Source: Nannochloropsis salina CCMP1776
Lineage: Eukaryota > Sar > Eustigmatophyceae > Eustigmatales > Monodopsidaceae
Assembly (NCBI GenBank): GCA_004565275.1
Contig: SDOX01000142.1
Coordinates: 10,692 to 40,877 of the forward strand
DNA length: 30,186 nt
Reading direction: 5' to 3'
In this document: positions 10,010 through 19,000 of the stretch, one piece after another
Numbering within the stretch: the stretch's first letter is position 1
Layout: the number at the start of each line of letters is the position of its first letter
Translations under genes and position numbers: made by a program
Notes under the pieces: model-generated
What the model was told of the DNA's origin: nothing
Seen by the model: the letters and a program-made list of their open reading frames with translations, nothing else
Databases searched by the model: none

Positions 10010-13000
10010 TCACCCCCCCGTCCAACCCTCCCCCAGCACCTTACTTGTCCTCCCCCCCCCCGCCGACGCCTCCCGGTATTTCTTCACCAATTGCTCCTGG
10101 ATATCCCTGGTCACGGGGAGGTGCGTCTTGTACTCCATCGTGAACTCGCCTGAGGGAGTGGTGGTTGTGGGGGAAAAGAGAGGAAAAATGGGGCGGGAGA
10201 GGCCCCGGGCGGATTGAGCGGGTTTGGGGATGGAAATTGCCCAACGCTCACGTTTCAAAAGGGCAAAGCTGTTACATAATATACTCTTCCTGGGGCATCA
10301 TGACACGTATGGAGGCGAACGCACAAGGCGGGAAGGGGGGGAGGACGTTCCACACTCCTTCCTATTCCCTCTTTTTCAACGATGAACTTCCAAATCAATC
10401 ACGAACCTTTCCCTTGGGTAATACTTCGCAAGTCGGTGGAATACCCAAACATCTGGGCGAGGGGGGCGTCGGCCTTGATGCAAACCGTCGCGCCATCCTC
10501 GCTCACATCGTTGCTCTGAGAAAGGGAAGGGAAGGGGGGGAGGAGGGGAGGAGGGAAGGGATTCGGGTCAGGCCGGTCTTCTCGCGCAGTCTCGGCTGTA
10601 CTACTACGGCGGGTCCGGTCAAGTTTCTTGCCTGAATGACGGCCATGCGTCGATTGAGCTGGCCCATAATGTTGCCCTGGAATTCCGTGGGGGAGGTCAC
10701 CTGAAAGGAGTCGCAGGGAGGGAGGGAGGGAGGGAGGGAGGGAAGGGAGGGGAAGGGAACGAGGATACATGAATAGACATATATATAATTGCAAACAGAC
10801 GTTATGTGTCAACACCTCTTTGCTATTTCCACCACTTCCCACTCTCCCTTCTCCCTCCCTCCTTCCCGCCCTCCCTCCTTCCCACCCTCCCTCCTTCCCG
10901 CCCTCCCTCCCTCCCCCTTACCTGTCAACGGCCCCTTCTCCATCGCGTCCCGGGCGCCCTTCTCACAGCTGGGAATGTACTCGGGGGGGATGTTGGTCCC
11001 CACCACCTTGTTCACAAACTCGAAGCCCAGCCCGCCCTCCTGCCCGCCCTCCTTCCCGTCCTCCCCCTCGCCCTCCTCCAATGGCTCCACGTAGCCGACG
11101 ACCCGGGCGTACTGACCCTGGCCTCCGGATTGCTTCTTGTGGAGGTAGTTGAAGTTCGCTTTTTTTCGGATCGTTTCTCGGTAATTTACGTTCGGGTTGC
11201 CGACGCTGCAGTCCACGTTGTACTCGCGCTTGAGACGCTCCACGTAGATCTGACGGTGGCAGGGAGGGAGGGAGGGAGGGAGGGAGGGAGGGAGGGACGA
11301 AGCAGAGGCCAATCAGTTCCAATGACAAATGTGCCTCCGGAAAACAAACGGATGACACCAGCTTCCCCTCCCCTCAATTCCCCCCCCTAAAAGCGGGATA
11401 ATCAGACAAGGACGGGGACGGGAAGCGGCGGATCAAGACGCCAAGGGCAACGAGGACGGCCGCAAAGCCCGCGAGGGACCGCGACGTGAACTCAGGAGCC
11501 AATCCCGGAGGCGATGGCCCCAGCGCGAGGAAGACACAGCCCTCAAAGCGGCCTCTTACCTCCAAATGGAGCTCGCCCATCCCGCTAATAACGGTCTCTT
11601 TGGTCTTCTCGTTGAAGGCGACTTGGAGGGTGGGGTCCTCCTTGCAGAAGCGTTGCAGGGCCTGAGGGAGGGAGGGAGGGAGGGAGGGAGGAGGGAGGGA
11701 GGGAGGGAGGGCGTGAGAGGGGGATGGCAAGGCTAACAGGACGCACAGAAACGAAGAACGTCCTGGCAGTATCTTTGAAACACGTCAAGCGCCAAGGAAG
11801 AAAAGAGACAATGCCAGAAATGGCGCGAAGAAAACGAGGCCGGAACGGGCATGGAGGAGACGCGACGTAAGGAGTGGAAGAGGAGGAGAAAGGAAAGGGG
11901 AAGGCAAAGAACAGAAGCTCTTTCCCCACCCACCTCCCAACAGACACCATGAACGTGAGCAGACATGAGAAAGGGGGGCCACGCCAGGGTTGGAAACGAA
12001 CAAAGAAACAAAGACGTCTGCGTAAAACCTCCACGAATAGAGCGAAAAGGCGACCAAATCACCTTGGAAAAATTGGCAAACATGGCCGACTGCTTGGGCT
12101 TCACCGCCAAAGAGATGACGGGCGCGGGCACGAACATGCTGGTCAACGCGTACTTGACCGTGCCGTCCGTGAAGGAATCCATTGAGGAACAATCCACCCC
12201 GAACATGGCGCACACGTCTCCAGCGCTGATGCTCTCGATTTCTTCCAGCTGCGGGAGGGAGGTGGGAAGGGAGGGAGGGAGGGAGGGAGGGAGGGAGGGG
12301 AGGGAGGGAGGGAGGGAGGGAGGGAGGGCGTGACCGTCCTGGAGGATCATGTCCGTGTCCATCGTCATCCATGCCGTCTTCCTGCACGTGAGGCTTTCCG
12401 ACGCCTGCTGCGTTCTTCCTCCTTTCCCTCTCTCCACCCATTCTTGCCCCTCCTCCGCCCCCTCCTACCCTCCCTCTACCCCTCCCTCCCGTGCCAGCCA
12501 CAGGCACCACCCAACCTTCTGTCCCACGAAGTCCACCGCCATCTGAGACGGGCACCATGTCGTCGAGATTCATCACCCTAACCCTAACCCTATTCCGAAC
12601 CCCAACCTCAACCCTAATTCTAACCCTAACCCTAACCCTACCTCGTTCGAATGCATCCGGACCAGGCGCGGGACTTTCACTTTCTTGTCGTTCCGCATGT
12701 TGAAGAGCCAGCCGCCTCGCTTAATCGTCCCTTGATAAACCCGCATGTACGTCAACTGCCCGAATTTTCCCTCCTCCAACTTAAATGCGAGGGCGACTGC
12801 CGGAAGATTCTCCTTGCAAGGGACAGGGACACGGGCTTCGTCTGGAGAAAGGGAGGGAGCAAGGGAGGGAGGGAGGGAGGGAGGGAGGGAGGGAGGGAGG
12901 GGAGGAAGAATGACGGTCAGGGGGATCGGGGCTTTGCCTCGATGGAGATGGTAAGGAGAAGAAGATGGAAGGGAAAGAAGGGAAAAGAATTCAAATGGTG

Positions 13001-15206
13001 GAAGGGGGGATGGCATCGGTCATCATTGCGGAAGGCAAAAGGAGGAGGTCAAACGCGAGGAATAGAACGAGGGAGGGCGGGGGGGAGGGAGGGAGGGAGG
13101 GCGGGGGGGAGGAAGCATGTACCTTGGGTCAGGTCGAGGGCATAATTGGTCACCTGGGACGGATTGGGGAGGTAATCCACGACCCCATCCAAAAGGCGTT
13201 GCACCCCCTTGTTCTTAAACGCGGAGCCCATGAAGACAGGCACGAAGGCCAGAGCCAGCGTTTGCCGTCGAATGGCCGCCCTCAGGACCTCGGGGGGAAC
13301 CTCGGTTTCGGCCAAGAAAAGCTCGGCGATTTCGTCGTCCACGTCGGCGAGCCGCTCGATCATCTCGTTCCGTTTCGCCAGGACCGTGGCCTCCAGCCCG
13401 CCCTCTATCGGCACCTCCGTCACGACCTCCCCCCGGTCCCCCTCGAAGACATAGGCTTTGCGATCGATCAAGTCCACGACTCCCTTGTGCTCCGCTTCCA
13501 AGCCAATGGGGACCTGGACGGCTGCCGCGTTGAGTCTTGGAAGGACGGCGAGGGGGCGCATGGGAGGGGTGGTGGGAGGGAGGAAAGGGAGGGAGGGAGG
13601 AAAGGGAGGGAGGGAGGGAAGGGAGGGAGGGAGAGAGGCGTGGGAAGGAAGGAAAAGAGGGCGAGCATGGAGGAGGAAACGAATGCCGACAGAAGGAACC
13701 AAGCACCCTGCACGCGTGACGTGCAAGGGGCGGAGGGAGGGAGGGAGGGAAGGAGGGAAGAGGGAGGAGGAAGTTCCGTTCTTTTTCGCACTTTCCCCCC
13801 CTTCCGCCCAACCCCTTTCCCCCCCCATGTTGCTTGCACACGAATGCCGAGAAGGTACGGACAGACGCCTGTTCTTTCCCTCACCTTAAGTATTGGCGTA
13901 AATCCCCGACGACCTTCCAGGGGTTGGCGCCCGCCCGGTCGAGCTTGTTGATGAAGGCGAGGCGTGGCACGTTGTAGCGTTTCATCTGTCGGTCGACAGT
14001 GATGCTCTGGGACTGGACGCCGGCCACCCCACAGAGAACCAGGACGGCCCCGTCCAGGACGCGGAGGGCGCGTTCGACCTGGGCGGGAGGGAGGGAGGGG
14101 AGGGAGGGGGGGAGGGAGGGGAGGGAGGGGGTCCAGTCTGTGATCTCACGTACTTCGACAGTCGTACCCCTCTTCCGTGGCCACGAGCGTCCACAAAGGG
14201 GAGGGGGGGGGGCCATGCGGGGGAAGGAAGGGAGGGAGGAAGAAAGGAAGGAAGGGAGGGAAGGAGAGAGGGAGGGAGGGAGGGAGGGAGGGCGGGCAGG
14301 TACCTCGATGGTGAAATCCACATGGCCGGGCGTGTCGATGATGTTGATGTGGTGGTCGCCCCAGGAGCAGTAAGTCGCAGCCGACTGGATGGTAATCCCC
14401 TTCTCCCGCTCCAAATCCATGCTGTCCATCTTAGCCCCTACGCCGTCCTTGCCCTGCACCAACGCCAGAGAGAGGGAAGGCATCAACACAGTGTGCGCTT
14501 CCTGTTTCTCCTCCCTTTGCCCCCCCATCTTTCGCTTCCACCCCTCTCCCCCCGAGCGATCACAGGAACCATGGCTGCCCTCTTTCCCTCCCTCCCTCCC
14601 TCCCTCCCTCCCTCCCTCCCTCCCTCCCTCCCTCCCTCACCTTCACGTCGTGGATCTCCCGGATCCTGCCCGTGTAGAAAAGAATGCGCTCCGTCAAGGT
14701 CGTCTTCCCGCTGTCGATGTGGGCCGAGATCCCGATGTTGCGGAGCTTGGCGATGTGTTCCGGTATCTCGTCCTTTTTGAAAAAGAAGGAGGGGGGTGAC
14801 AGGGAAGGGGAGGGGAAAGGAAGTGTTTGCGCCGGCAGTAGAGGCAACTGGACAGGATGGAGCCATGAAAGGGCTTCTATACAGAATCGATACTGATTAG
14901 GACTCTATTTTGTGAACTAGAATCCAAAAGAACTCCAAAAGGCCCGAAAAATGCACATTCCTGCCCATGAGGCTCGAGCACTTCAAGACATGCGTGGCGG
15001 TCCCGCCAACTAGACAGACGTACCGAAGCCGCTGATGCCAAACCCCGGACCCAAAAAGACGTTTGCGGGAGAACTGAATGATTATGTTTCGTTGCATGTT
15101 GCCGTTGCAGCAGCCATGAACTGCTGGTGTAGAAATTGCGGGCGTTCAAGCCATGACATGCTGAGGCCCGTCGACGTCCGTACCGGGAAAGGAGAGAGAG
15201 GGGCAT
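10010..15206 (-). CDS. GFM1: Mitochondrial elongation factor G1, one internal exon missing
   Basis: GTPase that translocates tRNA and mRNA on the mitochondrial ribosome. Exons on the minus strand: 15206-15024, 14772-14641, 14453-14304, 14078-13885, 13535-13123, 12841-12642, 12248-12063, 11661-11560, 11249-10922, 10700-10632, 10515-10407 and 10149-10010. Exon 1 (61 aa, ATG at 15206) is Arg/Ser/Leu-rich, with [20 protein letters not shown] near its start, and looks like a mitochondrial presequence. G1 is AHIDSGKTT (the Ser is typical of mitochondrial EF-G1), G3 DTPGH, G4 NKLD. Domains II, III (MGELHLE) and the start of IV ([14 protein letters not shown]) follow, then V ([21 protein letters not shown]). 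Between exon 9 (ending GPLTG) and exon 10 (VTSPTEFQG) about 53 conserved residues of domain IV are absent and the phases do not match. All other junctions close. The stop at 10012-10010 gives a C-terminus of normal length. Confidence 0.94.
10516..10631 (-). other. GC-AG intron in the EF-G gene
   Basis: The exon ending ATT CAG (10632) is followed by GCAAGA rather than GT; the acceptor is CTCAG before AGC AAC GAT at 10515. This gives the exact family alignment [19 protein letters not shown] is the usual context of GC donors. Confidence 0.7.
10701..10921 (-). other. Intron of EF-G where an exon is expected
   Basis: Sense strand: donor GTAAGG, a GGGA-rich tract (10918 to about 10845), about 85 nt of AT-rich unique sequence with no suitable frame, a CCCT tract (about 10759-10714) and acceptor TTTCAG. 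The flanking exons differ in phase (1 versus 0), so the missing exon must be 2 mod 3 nt long; about 160 nt is expected from relatives. Confidence 0.65.
12251..12327 (-). repeat. CCCT tract (sense) before the 12248 exon of EF-G
   Basis: About 75 nt of near-pure GGGA on the plus strand, read as CCCT on the sense strand and ending in CCCGCAG at the acceptor. Confidence 0.9.
12576..12641 (-). repeat. Interstitial telomere-like block at a 5' splice site of EF-G
   Basis: About eleven TTAGGG-type units on the minus strand (CCCTAA on plus). Units at both ends are perfect; those in the middle are degenerate (TTCCGAA, CCCCAA, CCTCAA and TTCTAA on plus). The exon ends ...CAT TCG AAC GAG at 12642 and the donor GTAGGG is the first repeat unit. 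Splicing to 12248 gives [16 protein letters not shown], which aligns without gap to yeast Mef1 MHSDT-MEDVQEVSAGE from memory. Confidence 0.9.
14585..14638 (-). repeat. GGGA tract (sense) abutting the donor of EF-G exon 2
   Basis: Pure CCCT on the plus strand. On the sense strand the exon end GACGTGAAG is followed directly by GTGAGGGAGGGAGGG, so the donor merges into the repeat. Confidence 0.9.
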
Positions 15207-16000
15207 CAAACCTCCTGCTCAGAAGTGTGGGAAGGAAAAGGAAGATAACAATCACCGGCAGTTATGTATGCGAAGGCCCAATGTACATATGGCATCCGCG
15301 CCAATGAAAAGTCTGTCTTGTATAAAGCAAACATTGATTGAATAGATGCTGGTGAGGGGCCATCAGGGCCGCCCATCTCCCAAGTCGTGTGGGGGTGGGG
15401 AGGTTAGAACACAGCCAGAAATATCGACGACAACTACTTCAAACACTCATCAACATCTTCCCGGGGGGGTAATATGAATACGATAGCATATGTCTACTAT
15501 GATGACAATGAAGAAGTGTCTATAACGATGAAAAAAAAATTTAACATGCATCCCGAATCCTAGTGAGATCAAAGTCACATGGGCCGTTGGCGTGTGTCAT
15601 TCGGATGGAGAATTGCTTTTCTGGCGTCAACTGTCCTCCACTCATTGGCACATATGCAAAGAATAAAAAAATGCAAGGCTTATGAAGGAGTGATCTGTGG
15701 GGGCCTTGAAGTGGAGGAAGACGATTGGAATTGTGAGAACGAGAGGTAAACTTTGGCTATAAACGGTACGAGACAACAAAGATCGACATCTTTTAAAATT
15801 ATTCATTTTTCCAAGCTCATTTACGAAACAGTTTCCCGGACATCAAGGGCCTCTCTTGTCCACGGCAGTTTCCTATCCCGCAGGGTGCAATTTCCTTCCG
15901 CCCCATACGAAGCTAATTTCCACACTCTGAACCCTCCTGTTTCTTCCCCCTCCGCTTAATTTTATTTTACAATCTGGCCTTACTCGACTTCTACCCTCCT
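15207..16000. other. Intergenic between rotatin-like gene and EF-G
   Basis: Promoter side of EF-G and trailer of the rotatin-like gene, both on the minus strand. AT-richer, without tetranucleotide tracts. No gene, tRNA or clear hairpin seen. Confidence 0.55.
15961..15966 (-). terminator. Poly(A) signal of the rotatin-like gene
   Basis: AATAAA on the minus strand, 35 nt after the TGA at 16003-16001. Confidence 0.55.
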
Positions 16001-19000
16001 TCAATTCGACGCATCCGCCCTCCTACCCATACCGACACTACCCTCCCCCCTCCTCACCATCGACTGCCCCGGAGTTCTGGAAGGTTTCCGGGCGGAGAGA
16101 GCGGACGCCGGCAGCGAGAAAGAGGAGAGCAGCGCCGTCACATTCTCTAAAGCCCTTTGGAGCCCCCTGAGCATCAGCTCCTCTTCCTCCGCACGCCCTT
16201 CCTTGCCCTCTTTCTCGTCCAGAGCTAACAACCGCTTGGCCGCCGCCAGCGACTCCCACACCCGGAGGCAGGGAGGGGGGGAGGGCGTAGGGGAGGGAGG
16301 GGGGTTGGAGGGGATGGAAAGCACCTGCCCTCGCAGGAGCATGGCGGTAGATTTCTCACTGTGGTGGAGAAGGGACCAAAGAGCGACGGTGGCTGGAAAT
16401 CGGATTTGAATTTTTGAATGCGTCAACGCGTCCGTTACCAGAAACGTTAGCAGGAGGGGAGACGACAAGACGCTCGCCTTCCCTCCCGCCCCAGGCCCGC
16501 GTAGGAAGGAGAGGTTGCGAAGGAGATAGCATATCTGAGCCATCAGCTCCTCCACCTCCCCCTCCCTCCCGCCTTCCCCCCCGCCCTCCGTCCCTCCCTC
16601 CCGGACGAACAAAATCACATCTTCCAACGTGGAGGGGACGAGGGCGGGAGGGAGGTGCCGAACGAGGAGCTGCTGTCCTTCCGCGCTTAAGGTGATGTTG
16701 ACCAGGAGCTTTAAGAGGCCCAAAATTCGGATCCAGCCCTCCACGGAGAGCTCCGAAGGACGTCGGCGCCGGTGGGAGGGAGGCGGGGTGAGGAGGAGGG
16801 AGGGGAGGAGGGAGGTGAGGGAGGAGGCAAGGAAGGAGGGGCAGGAGGGGGAGGGAAGGAGGAGGAGGTGGCGGCCGCCGGGGAGGAGGGAGAGGGAGCG
16901 GAGGAGGGAGAGGAGCGGGAGTGCGAGGGAGGGGGGAGAGCGGGACGGAGGGCGAGGTGAAGAAGGGACGGGAAGAAGGAGGGGAAGGAGGCCGCCGCCT
17001 GAAGAAGATTTTGTTTGGCAGGGTCATGGAAGGCCAGGAGGTTGCAGAGGGAGGAGAGGAGGACGGCGAGGAGGGAGGGGGGGAGAAGGGCCGGAGGGCG
17101 GGGGGGAGGAGGGAGGGAGGGAGGGAAGGAGGCCGCGGGGCTGGTCGAAGTGGAGGGAGAGGGCGAAGGGCCACAAGTGAAGAAGGAGGAGGAGGGGGAG
17201 GAGGGGGAGGAGGAGGAGGAGGAGGAGGAAACGCTATTGACGAGGGCGAGAAGGAAGGAGAGCACGTCGTCGAGGAGATCCTTCGTCTTCTGATCTTGCT
17301 CCTCCTGCATGTGAGGGGTGAGGGAATAGGGAGACAGGGTCTTGGCCCGCCCTCCCTCCCGGCCTCCCTCCCGCCCTCCGCGTTGGAGGACGGGCACGAG
17401 ACACTCCATCGCCACCGCGGTGAGGAGGGGAAGGAAGGAGGGGGGGAGGAAGGAGAGGAGGAGCCGAAGGAGGAGGAGGGAGTCTTGGAGAAGCTTGTCG
17501 TCTCGACGGGTGAGTGGCGGGGCAGAAAAAATGCGCGAAAGGGCCGAAAACCAGTCCGGTCGGGCCAGGAGGGAGGGAGGGAGGGAGGGAGGGAGGGAGG
17601 GAGGGAAGGCGAAGGAGGGCGTTGCAGGAGGCGATGGAGGGCCTGGGAGAAGGAACGGTGAGAGGTGGCCGTGTGAAGGTCGTGTAGGAGGGAAGGGAGG
17701 AGGAGGGACGGGGCGTTGAAGCAGACCAGGGGAGGGAGGGAGGGAGGGAGGGAGGGCGGGCAGGCGGCGGCGAAGGCAGCGTCCCACAGGGGAAGGAGGG
17801 TCTCAAGGAGGTGAAGGAGGGTATTCCCGGTAGGGAGGGAGGGGGGGAGGGAGGGAGGGAGGGCATAGACGGGGAGGAGGCGGAAAGGGCTAGAGAGGGA
17901 AGAAGCAGGAGGGAGGGAGGGGAAGTGGAAGGCGCGAAGGAGGAAGGCCATGATGGGGAGGGAGGGGGAGGCGGGCGGGGAGGGAGGGGAGGAAGAGGGA
18001 GGAGGCATGAAGAAGGTCAGAACCTTCTCCCTGTCCGCAGCGCCAAAACCTCCCCGCTGACGAACGATGACCTCCTCGGGCGGGAGATTTCCGACCTCCT
18101 CCCTCCCTCCCTCCCTTCCTCCCTCCCGCCCGCCCTCCCTCCCACCCTCCTGCCCCCCCGCCCACCAGGGAAGGCGGGCATGGAAGAGGAAGGGGACAAG
18201 GGCGAGCTTGAGGGAGCGACGGAGGGGGGGGGAGGGGTGGAAGAGGTAGGGGAGGAAGGGACGGAGGTGCCGAAGGAGGAAGGGAAGGGAGAGCTTCTCA
18301 GGGGACCACAAGGAGCTCCAGGCCAAGCTGAGGAGGAGCTCCACGCCCGCTTCTTCGAGGAACGAGGGGGGGGAAGGCGGGGGGAGGGCGAGGGGGAAGG
18401 CGGGGGGAGGGCGAGGGGGAGGCAGCGACGAGGAGGGAGGCGGCGGCGGCGGCCACGTGTTCGAGCAAGGAGGAGGAAGGGAGGGAGGGCGGGAGGGAGG
18501 GCGGGGAGGGAGGGGTGGGACGTGTCCTCCTTCGAGCTCGAAGTGTTTCGCTTCCAGGTGATGAGGAGGGAAGACAGATCCTGGGCAGCCAGCTGTCGTT
18601 CCGTGGGACTTAAGGAGGCGGAGGGATCCCGGACAAGCTGGCAGAGCGCCAGGACCCGCTTCTCCTCCCTTCCTCCCTCAATCCCTCCTTCCTTCCTTCC
18701 CTCCTTGCCACGAGACGCTAGACGAGCCCAGACTGCCGCAAGGGGAGGCCATCCTCCCTCCCTCCCTCCCTCTCTCCCTCCCCCTCCCTCCCTCCCTCCC
18801 TCGCCTCCTGCTGCCACCCTCCCTCTCTCGCTCCCTCCCCGGGCACCGGGGCCATCGGCCCATTGAAGCCGCGATCCATCCTGGCTCCTCTTTTTTGAAT
18901 TCAAACTCAATCGGGCATTCAAACGTCGGAGGCCTTCCTGTCGCTGCTCTCGCTGCGACTGGTCCTTCCGCCTTCCTCCCGCGAGGGAGGGAGGGAGGGA

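Noticed and set aside
11260-11296. Regular repeats that could suggest a CRISPR array
   Set aside because: Pure GGGA units without spacers, in an intron of a eukaryotic gene.
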